Part shown: positions 8,573 to 19,404 of the stretch, in pieces
Layout of the letters: each line of letters opens with the position of its first letter
How positions within the stretch are numbered: position 1 is the stretch's first letter
Origin: Pelargonium cotyledonis
Taxonomy: Eukaryota; Streptophyta; Magnoliopsida; Geraniales; Geraniaceae
Direction of reading: 5' to 3'
Length of the DNA stretch: 26,881 nucleotides
Assembly (NCBI GenBank): GCA_036897625.1
Contig: JAYMTA010000562.1
Coordinates: forward strand, 1-26,881
Position numbers and translations under genes: made by a program
The notes under the pieces: model-generated
Database searches by the model: none
Seen by the model: only the letters and a program-made list of their open reading frames with translations
What the model was told of the DNA's origin: nothing

Positions 8573-11500
8573 TTACTGGGAGTCGTAGAGACGGCTGTTG
8601 AGTGCTTCTGCATAATTACCGAACTGAAGGTCAGTGGGCGGATTCAGATCAAACACGTACGAGACAGGCCTTGATGCCAACATTGGCTTCTTGGTTTGGA
8701 CCGACTCCGACAATTCCCCGAAGCTTGCTTCGTCGAATGGAAACGACTCTGTAAGGAAGAAGAAGCTATCTCTTGCCAATTTTTCCACCTGAAAACAAGT
8801 ATAAGCTTACTTCAGAATAGTTACAGCCATTGCAGTTCGAAGAGGCTACTGAAAATGAACTCCTTTAAAACCATTATGTTGTCGGTCGAAAAGCAAATGT
8901 TAGGTGTTATTTATGCACACCCCGATTTCTAGAGCCCCTTAATGCAACAATAAGGTTGTTTTCTTCTGACTTTGAGTTATCGGGTTTAAATTAGGGAAAC
9001 AAGGGTAGGGGATGTGTAGAATCCGGTCTCGACTAGATATATTATGGTCCGGTCTTCGGTCCATCTCTTAGGGACCTGGTCCAGTCTTGGACTGGTGAAC
9101 ACCCCTACAAATAAGGTTGGTAATTCATGTTGCCGTGTCATGTTCATGTCGTGTTAAGAGGTTAGATATGGGCTACATGGGTTAACACAAACACGACGCG
9201 TTTGGTAATCGTGTTAGCATGTTGTGTCCATGAGGACTGTCTCAAACGAGAGATGAAGTTGCAGTTGACGTTGCTGCCATGCATGTTTTGCAGGTTCAAC
9301 ACACTAAACATGTTGGGTCCCACCACATTTATCTTCAGACTCCACAATGGTGGTAGTCTCGTGCAGTGGCCCGCCCTTTAATTTCGGGGCCTTCGACTAG
9401 AAAATAAGACAGTGATAAGGTATGGAATATACAGCAGAAGTTATTACCTGAAGTAGGGAAAACTTGATATTGTTCATGGTAATGATAACTCGCACTTCAT
9501 ACAGGAAATCAGCCAGTATCCGGATGGCCAGATACTCGAAGAAATTCTGCAAGTGAATTTTCTGCCGATCCAGATGTTCACCATGGCCATAGAAAGTCGG
9601 AAACCATAGCAAACACTTCACATCATGCCACGGGATCAGGTTCTCCTCTGATCCTCCAGATATGATTGTCTGGTAAGGATGACGGAGACCCCATAGAATT
9701 CTGAGATCTGTCAAAGAAGAGTCACATATGGAGGTGTCCGATAAACTTGTGGTGGCGATCATTGTGGAGGGATCACAAAAACGAGCAAGATTCGTGGAGA
9801 AATATAAGTCAGTGTCGTCTACTACAAGAACACATCCATCTGAGGGAAAGAAACGTAGAAATGATGCAGCATCAGCAACGCCGTCCTCTGGTACACATGA
9901 AGCTGGACTGAGAGATGAAGTTGAAGTAGACGATGAAGTCACTTGACCTAAATCATGAGAAAAGAAACAGGATTCCCCATTTCGGCAACCCTGAATGAAG
10001 ATTTTCACAGCCATTAGAAATTATAAAATCCACACTGCAAACTGCTAGACAAGAAGTATAAAAATTTCGGTATGCTTCAATAAGAGACGAAACTGAGTAC
10101 AAGCACAAAACTCTTGTAAACATAATTTACCAAAACTCGTGTACATGTAAATTACCAAAGCTGAGTAAAAGTACAAAAAGAGAAGATTATAAACTATGAT
10201 TACCAATGTCACAATGTTTATTCCAACAAAAGACAATAAACATTAACAGGCGTGTTCTGCAATAGTTTTGTAATTAATAATATTTTAAAGAGAAAACTAT
10301 CACTATTTCTTTCTATTTTACAATTACGATGAAGTAATAGTATATAATGCATACAGCTGTTGATTCGAAAATTGTAATTTAATCCATGTAAAAGTTGCAA
10401 TATCTTGCAGAAGTTGTGAATTTCTTATTATTCAAAACCAGAACAAATTAGATTAGACTGCTGAAGTACTGGAGGCTTAATGTTCTTAGCTTATAGATTA
10501 CATATCATGCTCGTCAATTCAACAAAAGGGAATATTAGTTTAAAAATCAAAAGGAATATCAGACAGCATTTTCCAATCTCTGTCACTACATTAAAACTTC
10601 TTCTAACACGAATTTGAATTTCAGTAGTTCTAGTAAAGAAATAGCTGAAAGCACTTCAAGAGCAATTCAGAAAATACATAGAGGCACATTGGAGATATAC
10701 CTGGAAAGAAAAGAAGAATTTGCACGAAGGTTTTTTGCCTTGGAGTGTGTGAGAAAACAAGCATTCACTCCCTCTGTTACAGAACCCTTTGGCAAAGTAT
10801 ATGCAAACCGAAGACTCCTCCCCGTTAACACAAGAACTATCCTCAGAATGCGTAATCTGATTACCAGACAGGTTTTCTGAATACTGGATTCTTACCTGTC
10901 AAACATGAAAATGTTAAGTATCAATTTCTACATCAAGTACAATTAGAGCTGGCAATTCGGGGTTTGGGTCGGGTGTACATAGAAAATGCGTGAAAGAGCA
11001 GGTTTGCCCATCTTGAAATCAATCCGGTCTAATTTATGGAACCCAAACCCACAAAATACATGTAGGTTTTCCAATTTCATGTGCCCACAGGTTCGGGTTA
11101 AATTGACAGCTCCAAGTATAATCCACATAAGATGCACAGAGAGTGTTACCTCCTTGATAACATCTGCAAACTTTTCGGTAACATCATTGGTTTTGAAGTG
11201 ATTAGAAGCAACAAAAGGTAAAGCTATGCATTTCCTTGTTTCAGATGACTTGAAGCCTTCATTTGTAGCACGTGAATCTTTTTCTCCATTTATTCCCTCA
11301 GAAGGCCCTACTCCCTCATCATCATCTGTAGTGTGCGCGTTCATATCTACATTGGGCAGACACTCGAGAAGGCACATGTGTTGAAACTCATAAGGGTCGT
11401 AGTAAGATGGCAAGCCATTGGCTGTACCCAGAAATTTTGGTCGAAACCGGTGGATAGAATTTAATATATCTTCATCTGAAAAAGACCATATACAACACTT

Positions 11501-14500
11501 CAAATAAGATATTCAAATTATTATAAATGGTCTACATTATAATGAAAAGTTTTGTATCATACATATTTCAGATATGTTATGTAGTGATGACTGGAGAAGG
11601 TCGTGGAAAGAGCACCACTCTTCTTCGATCTTTGGTAGCAATATTTGTGATGCTTTCACCTCATCAAGCTTTAGCACATGTTTTAGACGTTCGAGACGGT
11701 GCTTATCCTTTACAATGATAGAAATTACGAAATATCAATCATTCAGATAAATAGAAACTTACATTCTGTGTCATTGAAGAGAATCCCCGAAATTCTAGGC
11801 AAGACATGATACCTTACCTTGAAAACACGTTGCCAAAACTGAAATGCACCCAAATTCCCCATTAAGATTATTTCCTTTCTACCAGATAAAGCTTTCTTGT
11901 AACTATCTCGACCAAAGTAACTGTCAATATACTCCATAAACTGAAAAATAACAAAATTAAATCAAAAAGAGAACAAGATTCGAATCATCAACTGCTTACA
12001 AACACTGCAAATATCAAATATTAATAGATGAAGCTATACCAATTTATCCTCCCCAAATGGATGAATAATGGGTAGAGGCTGTGTATCCATCATAATACCA
12101 AGCAGAATGCCTTCACGTAGCATTCCAATTTCTCCAAACTTGAGTATTAGCACAGAAGCATCAAAAGACAATGAGAAACTTGCCAGCAGTCGTCCGTGAA
12201 ATGTAGGTTCATACCGGCCCCTAAAAGATGTCTTTTCCAATGCGTGCATGTTTACAAGCAAACTCAACGCATCATCAACAACTTCTGGATCCGGTGGATC
12301 CAGAGCCTTCTGGAACAAGACTAATACCATATGTTTCACAGTTAGTACAGTATCCAAATATATATCCTTCTAACCTTTTAGACCACTCCTATCTTATATG
12401 ATACTTAACAGACGGTAACAATTTATCACAAAATCAGAATCTTATTGCCCTACCTTTGGGATCACTAATGGCTCTGGATAGAGCACAGCAAACAAGAAGC
12501 ACTTGCTGCCTCAAGGATAACTTCAATATGGACGGACATTCATAATCGTCCAACTTACAGAAAAACGACCCAGAAACCAAACGATAAACCTGACCATCAC
12601 AAGTCCGACCAGTTCTTCCTCTGCGTTGTTCAGCCTACATCATAACTATGACATTACAAACAAAGCCAGGAAAAACAAAACATTCAAACTCAAGGAGTAG
12701 GATCCCTTCATACTTGAGATTTGGAAACCCAAACCAGTTCTGCAGCATCCTTCTTCCGAACACTGTCCCAAAAAACTTGTAAAGATCGACATGAATCAAT
12801 GACATAAGCCACTTTGGGTATTGTAACAGATGATTCTGCAATATTTGTGGCTAATATTACCTGTATAACATATACCATATTAGAGAGAATGTACACAACT
12901 ATGTCAAAATAATAGTGACTAAAATCAATTAGAGCAGGAAATTTTTTGATGATCACTCTGCACTTGCACCATAAAAAAATAGTAGAAATCAAACCGATAT
13001 GCACATTCTTAAAAAATTAGTGTGAAAAAAGTGTGATGTATCAAGCAAAAATGTTTGCAGCTTCAATAACTAATCCTTCAAAGAAAAAAGAACATAGTTT
13101 ATATATATATATATATATGTATATATTTTTTGATACAGATAGGTGACGAAATCCTATCTTGCAACGGCCTAAGAAACCTTTTCAAGACATAAATATACAA
13201 GCTTGAACAAGGAAATAGTGTTCAGGAAAGAGACTTTTGCCTCTTAACCCTAGCCTAGGGCTTTTGGCACCTAACCGCACCAAAGTGGTCTCTTACACCA
13301 CCACCACCACCAAGAATGTGTTGAGTGGGGATCGATCCTGAGACCTCTTCCCACTCACACAGCTGGATTAACCAACTGCGCCACCCATAGTGGTTAAAGC
13401 ATAGTTTATAAATAACAAGAAAAGAAATTAAATTTAAAAAAGAAACTTATAGAGCATCTTATTATCATGATGAAGAAACAGAACTAAACTTTTCAACAAC
13501 AACAAAAAGGTAATTACAAAATTATAAAATTATGGCAAAGGAAACAAATATCGCTCGCTTCAACAAACATTGTTCATGAGAGTGTGATCTTCCCTTTTCA
13601 GCACAAAAGAGATTTACCATATCTCCAAGAAACAAGTAATTCTCTACCTTGCGATGGGTCCTCGAAATTTTCATAGCCAGAAGGGCTTGTTCGGTGTCAA
13701 TGCTACGATGTAAAATATGAATTTTGAAGGAGGAACTGAAAGGTTTGAGAAGGTTCCACTGTTGCTCCAGTGAATAGTATGTTGGAAGGAAGACCAAAAT
13801 GCTTTTCTCAATGTCTGGCTCATTCCTATGAATGTGCAGCACCAAATTGTGAATGAGTTTGTGTACTTCAGGCTGAAAATCAGCATTAGCCATTGAGGGA
13901 CTAGGTCCACCACAATATCTCTCAGATAATGACTCTGGACTCATTTCTATAAGTTGAGCAACCTGGCCAGCAAAAATAAACATAATCTATTATCTCTCTC
14001 AGGCACTAACAAAATCAAATTGGAATTCACAAGAAAAAAGCAGGATATATTATAAAGCAGTATCATAATTTGTTTTAGTAACAGCATTAATGCTCAATCA
14101 GCAATATTGCCAATTCACTTGAGCCAGGACCTTAACCAGACATTACAAGTTAAGGTAGCAATTTGACGATCAATAACATCCCACAAGTCTTTTAAACCTT
14201 TAGGTTCCCCCTAGAGGACAAGAGCAATCATGTGAGTGTACAGAAAACATACCCACAAAGTCTCAACTAGTATACAATCATCTGATAAACAATTAAAAGT
14301 AACTAATGTACACAAACTAACCTGAAAGTAAAAACGAAGAAGAAAAAAAATAAATATATATTTATATTTGTGTGTGTGTTTTCTTAAGATGTTAATGCAT
14401 GCTCAATATCTGCAATAGTCCCCCACAATCAAAATCAGTCAAGATTGTACTCATGAAATTTCACTTATTTTAAATTGGCTAATCATACAACTCTAGAACA

Positions 14501-17500
14501 AGTACATACTGACTACCTGTTCAAGATATAACACCTTCCTCTGAAAAACAGTTCGCTGACTGGAGCTAGGAATTCCAAGCACTTCAACTCTTTCACCTCT
14601 TCCAAGATCTTTGAAATAATTCTTATATCTTGCAATATCGGCAGTTGCAGACATCAAAACCACCCTGGATGATAATGAAAACGATCAGATCCTCAAAATA
14701 AATAACAAATAAACAACATTTCTTTCGGAATTCCAATAAAGGGTGAAGTTGGAGGGTTACAAGAATTAATTTAAACATGTAAACATAAGAACTCCATAAC
14801 CCCCACAGTAGAAACTTAAATATATAATAATAAATTAAATATAATCAGCAAATGTAAGAAGGTAACCTCAGGTCATTGCTTTTCAGCAGAAACTGTTTTA
14901 CACAGACAAGAACAAGATCGGATTCAACTGATCTTTCATGCACTTCATCAAGAACAATAACCTTATACTTTAGCGCATCCAATCCCTTTTCTCGCATTTC
15001 ATCCAACAATACTCCAGCAGTTTTGAAAATAATTTTTGAACTGAGAAATATAAAATGAAATTAATACAAAGAGTGTTAGAAATTGTAAAGAAGGATATGA
15101 TATCAGGAACAATAATAATAAAGGTAAATGTATCCACATAACTCTTCTTTTTAACCATGATGACAACGGTATCAGCAGTTGAGTAGAATAGGATAGATTG
15201 ACAAACACCATTGTTAAGTGAAACAGTGGCAAGAAACCAGTTAGTGAAAGTGCACTGAACTTAATACAGAAACCTAACTAGTTTTCCATTCAAACTAAAG
15301 ATTATATTATAATGTCCTGTAGACAATAATCATACATTATCACCGGGTAATATATTAGGAAAAACTACTTTAAGCAGGAGACCTGGACAACAGTTTTTAT
15401 TGTTTTATTGATTTATTATTATTATTTGCCAAAAATCTAGTTTGCAGAAATAGTACTTTTTCCCAACAAAAAATGTAGATCAGTTTCTACTTTCTTCTTT
15501 GAAATTGCCTTTTAAGTGGAAGAGTAAGTGCACGCGCTTGTATCTTATTTTCTTTATATGTATGCTTTACTTGTAATTATAATGAAATAAAGCAATTATA
15601 ACACCTCTACACACCAAGTGAAGGATGGCATAGATATAACACCTCTATATATAGAGTAACAACCAAATAAAGCTTGAGAATTGAGATTTTAAAATAGAAA
15701 CACAATAAATAAACAAGCATGAGAAGTACCTTGAGGACAGATGCTTGGAATGTCCTATGTGATATCCAACATCTCCTCCTAACTCACAGTTACGAGCTTT
15801 TGCAACCATTTTAGCAACAGCAACAACAGCAAATCTCCTGGGTTGTGTGCACAATATAGGCCCCATGTTTTCCTCAAGTAGAAACTGAGGAACTTGTGAG
15901 CTCTTCCCTTCAACGCCAAAAAGAAAAGGATAAGAAGAGGAAATTCGAATCAATCATGCACAACTTGAAATTTTTTATTCACATGGCATCCAAAATTCCA
16001 AATTCTAATACAAAACAATACATTTGGTTTTCCTCACACGAAAGAATTGTGACCTTCAGTAGATGAAGCTTCTTTATTGCATAGATCAAAATCTAAAGTC
16101 ACTTGGCCACATACAGACAAAATACTTCCAATTAATGAAATGAAAAGTTAATAAGTGTTTGTTTGGCTGACCTGACTGTTTATTTACTTAACAAGTAGCC
16201 ATCCATACCATAACATTCCAGTACCATAAGAAATTGGTAAATACAAGTATGAAATCAAACAACTAAAAAATGAGAAGGAAACAGATTCCAACCCCCATCG
16301 AATACATACTTTATTAGCAAAAAAAAAAAATAATAACTAATTTTCTTTCTGAAAATTTGATTTTCTTAGCAACTAAAGACCAACAAAATAATGTGGATAA
16401 ATAACATCTTATATGAAAATGTTTTCTTGGTTATAAGTTTTCAATTGTGATATAAACTCGTCTACAGCCTTCATTTGCATTTTTTCTTTTTAAAAAACAT
16501 AGATTAAACCTTCTATTTTTGTACTTTTTACAGCAACTAACATTTAACAACATAAAACTGCCAATTTAAAAAACAAATGACATAAGTAAGGACTAATATG
16601 CAATAGTATATTTAGAAAAGAAAAAAAAATTATACAAAGCCAGCCATCACTTTCCTAGCTAAATGATATGAATACTCAAATAGATCAATTTACAATCATG
16701 ATGAAACTCCTACAGTAACTCAAAGTTTCCTGATAACCAAATAGACTCTGTGCAAACAAAGCAGCAATCAGCCACAATGATACACAAACATGAAAATGTT
16801 AAAACAAAATTAACCCTCACTAGTCACTTGCCTAATTAAATGATAGTTTATATCAGTAGAAGGAAATTCAGACATCACTTACACATATATATCAATTTAC
16901 AGTCTAAACAACTTCTAAATGAGCTCAAAAAGTTTATCGGGAACCAAACATACACTCTAAATGCAGAACGGTCAAAACAGAACACATTCAGACACCAAAA
17001 TACACTGACACGGAAATATAAACTTACAGCCACTAAGCAACTCAGCACATCGTTTACATAAATAAATCAACATATAGTCACTAAGCAACTCATACATTAA
17101 CTCCAAAAGTTTCTCGAGAACCAAACATAGACTCTCTATGCAAAAATATAAGCACAAAAGCCAACACAACAATCGGACACCAAAAATGTTAAACTAAATT
17201 AACTCTCACTTGCCAAATTAGATGATTATGTATATATAATAATAATAATAATAATAGAAAAAAACAGCAGAAGTAAGGATGCAGGATCGCTTTCACTAAC
17301 AAATCAGTTCACAATCACTAAACAACTCCTAAATGAGCCCAAAAAAGTTTTTCGGGAACCAAACATGGCCTCTATATGCAAAAAGGTTAGAACACATCGC
17401 GACACAGCAATCAGCCACCAAAATACACTACAGAAATATTTTTACAACATTGCTAACTCCATTAAATCAATTGTCAGTCACTAAAAACTCCTAAATGAGC

Positions 17501-17798
17501 TCGAAAAGTTTCTCATGAACCAAACGAAGACTCGATACGCAAAAAAGTAGAGAGAATAACAAAGCACAGCAGTAGCAAATTCCACAAACACGAAGATAAG
17601 CGATAACGATCAACAACAAGCTGTAACATAGACAAATACAGTGAAACTACCGCATCCAGTCTCGCCGACGATGAGCGTGACGCGATTTTCCTGGATTTTC
17701 TCGACGATTTTCTCTCTGAGAGCCATCACAGGAAGAGACGAAAAACTCCCCGCCGAAATCGAAGCCGAGCTGCACGACGACGGCGTAGACGACGCCAT
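8573..17798 (-). CDS. DExH-box ATP-dependent RNA helicase with two CCCH zinc fingers (DExH8/C3H31 type)
   Basis: Fourteen minus-strand exons: 17798-17651, 15907-15730, 15040-14867, 14664-14517, 13962-13648, 12860-12714, 12634-12454, 12320-12040, 11940-11818, 11707-11563, 11475-11150, 10895-10701, 9990-9448 and 8788-8573. All use GT-AG and join to an open frame of 1039 residues. Helicase motifs: Walker A GETGCGKS (45-52), DEVH (139-142), SAT (172-174), motif V TNIAESSVTIP (326-336) and motif VI QRRGRTGR (373-380). The helicase-associated region includes ALDPPDPEVVDDALSLLV. Two fingers follow: C753-X7-C-X5-C-X3-H771 and C780-X8-C-X5-C-X3-H799; intron 12 splits the second. The combination of DExH motor and C-terminal CCCH pair matches Arabidopsis At2g47680 (remembered length about 1015). 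The family unwinds or remodels RNA with ATP; this member's substrate is not known to me. An upstream in-frame ATG at 17834 would add 12 residues; I prefer 17798 (MASSTPSS). Introns carry a SINE, a hAT MITE and a tandem array. Confidence 0.95.
9006..9107. mobile_element. Possible small hAT-like MITE in helicase intron 13
   Basis: The segment begins TAGGGGATGTG and ends AACACCCCTA, so its ends are inverted (TAGGGGxTGT), as in common plant hAT MITEs. The inside is CCGGTCT-rich with internal inverted pieces. No matching 8 bp target duplication is visible, so the ends are uncertain. Just downstream (about 9120-9230) GTGTCATGTTCATGTCGTG and AACACAAACACGACGCG are the sort of GTGTCGTG-rich sequence found inside another decayed element family. 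Confidence 0.4.
10944..11114. mobile_element. hAT-type MITE in helicase intron 11 with 8 bp target duplication
   Basis: Terminal inverted repeats TAGAGCTGGCAATT (left) and TGGAGCTGTCAATT (reverse complement of the right end, 11101-11114) match at 12 of 14 positions. The flanks are AGTACAAT (10936-10943) and AGTATAAT (11115-11122), an 8 bp duplication with one change, the size hAT elements make. The 171 bp inside carries the GGGTTTGGGTCGGG and CAGGTTCGGGTT composition common to these plant MITEs. It has no transposase and was dependent on an autonomous relative. It fills most of the 254 bp intron without disturbing either splice site. Confidence 0.8.
13104..13399 (-). mobile_element. tRNA-derived SINE in helicase intron 5, inserted in the gene's own direction
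   Basis: Read on the minus strand, a pol III A box TGGCGCAGTTGG (13383-13372) is followed about 33 nt later by a B box GGATCGATCCC (13338-13328), as in a tRNA-derived SINE head. The body continues to an A/T-rich tail with a (TA)n run (13101-13120). The copy is flanked by an 11 bp target duplication, CATAGTTTATA, at 13093-13103 and 13400-13410. It is about 296 bp long. The family is not one I can name securely. Confidence 0.8.
16670..17540. repeat. Degenerate tandem array, about five copies, in helicase intron 1
   Basis: A unit of roughly 160-240 bp recurs about five times. Its best conserved core runs: CAGTCACTAAACAACTCCT, AAATGAGCTCAAAAAGTTT, CGGGAACCAAACATAGACT, then CTATATGCAAAAA. Core positions for the AACCAAA..AGACTCT part are 16735, 16942, 17119, 17357 and 17518. 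Parts such as CAGCAATCAGCCAC and ACACCAAAATACACT also recur. A (TAA)n microsatellite at about 17231-17256 enlarges one unit. The copies are diverged and noncoding. I do not recognise the family. Confidence 0.75.
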
Positions 17799-19404
17799 TT
17801 TAGACTCTCTGTCTCTCTGTGAGCTGTGAATCACTGACTGAGACGACGACGGAAAAATAGGAATGTCCTCTCTTCTTTCTCGCTCCCGCCTCTGTTCTTA
17901 TTGGTCTCTTTTCGTGAGCTGGCGATGATCCAGTGCGGTCGAGCTGATGTGAGCTTGGGAAATCAGTGGGTCCGTATCGTTTACTTTTAGTCAAATCGTT
18001 TTCGTGAAGATTTGACTCGTGTTTTGAGGATGTAATCAGCAGGTGATTTCTTTCCTTTTCTAACACGTCAGCAGCGAGTTGGGTACGTGTACGGTCACGA
18101 TTGCCAGCGAATCTCTGTCGTGGATTAGAGGAACAGTAGTGGTGGTGAATCTTGGCCGTTGGATTGTTGATGACTGTAATTGGAGGAGCGATTTGCTAGT
18201 AGCCTGTGGGGCCGTGTAGCTTGTCTCATAGTACGGTACCGTTTTGGTGATCTAAAATTTGAATGTATTGTTTGTGTAGACTAAAGTTCCGTTGAGAGGA
18301 GACTTCTTTTATGTGTTTGAGAGATCGATTCATACACGATAGATGATATTTGAACGAATGTGAAGTACACGCAAAACTCTACACATGATATTTTTATTAC
18401 AAAGATATGTAAAAATAAGGGTGAACCTGAAGAGCTCTCCCGTATTTTCATCAATATGAGTATTTTCTAATAAATGATTTTATTAAGTTATAGACAATGA
18501 TCTTCATTTACTCCTTAAGAAATGATAAATTAAAAAATGGTCATTGAAAAAGCGTTTGCCACCATGAGAAATGTCTCATTGCTCTCGGTGTGCTCTATAA
18601 GTGTGACAATGTTAGGTGTTCGAGTTATTTGTACTAGTTATGTGGATAGTTATATATATCGAACTTATGCAAAAATACTTTCGAGAGTCGTGATGCAAGT
18701 ATATTATCGAGTATATCCAAAAGTTTATTCATAGCGCGCATGTAAAATGTATTGGTTATTAGGAGACTTTCCTAAAATGCACATGAGCTCGCCGAAAGAA
18801 CCTCGTAGATGAGGCACTACGTGGAAGTTATGGGAGATCGTTGAACGAGGGTTCACTAGAAAATTTTGGCACATAGATGTATAATTAGCAAAAAGTAACA
18901 AGATCTACAGTTAAAGTTACTCTAGGTTTGTTTTCACTAAAAAAATATTTCATAATGTAGCGATAATTTTGAATTGATCAATGAATTAGTATACCTATTT
19001 TAATTTTTGTAATACAAATATAATATTAGTACAATAATTAAAACAATGGACCATCTGTCAATACAGGATGATCCAATCGGTTTAAATGTTTCAAATTTTA
19101 TTTGAGGCATCGGATTCGAGTGTTAGTTGGGTGTAAAAGGGAGAGCATATGTAAAATATAAAAAAAAATATATACTATAAAAAAGGCCATTAAGCAACAA
19201 CTAAACGACTTGTCACTTTTTCTAAAAAACGACTTGTCACTTTAGAGATTATTAGATGGAATGACTAGACTACCCTCCGATTGGTGGTCATTTTACCGGT
19301 TCAACCACCATCTCAAAGATAGACTGTAAAAAGATCGGAGCTCGCATCCATAACCTACACACCATCGAGCGAGCGAGAGAAGACGAAGAAGAAGAAGATC
19401 AGAG
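17799..19404. other. Divergent intergenic region between the helicase and NDUFS5 genes
   Basis: It holds the 5' flanks of both genes, which are transcribed away from each other. The helicase leader is probably within 17799-17900. The NDUFS5 leader is the purine-rich stretch ending GAAGAAGAAGATCAGAG at 19404. The centre (about 18360-19200) is AT-rich with no recognisable gene or element. A 17 bp direct repeat, AAACGACTTGTCACTTT, lies at 19203-19219 and 19227-19243. Confidence 0.5.

Noticed and set aside
13328-13392. A tRNA gene on the minus strand, from good A and B boxes
   Set aside because: The segment does not close into a cloverleaf with an acceptor stem, continues into a long body and tail, and is flanked by a target duplication; it is a SINE head.
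16840-17172. Open frames on both strands in helicase intron 1
   Set aside because: They fall inside the degenerate tandem array, have low-complexity composition and no homology; the helicase exons on both sides join in frame without them.
18360-19200. A possible transposon remnant in the helicase-NDUFS5 spacer
   Set aside because: I could not find paired ends, a target duplication or coding similarity; AT-rich composition alone is not evidence.
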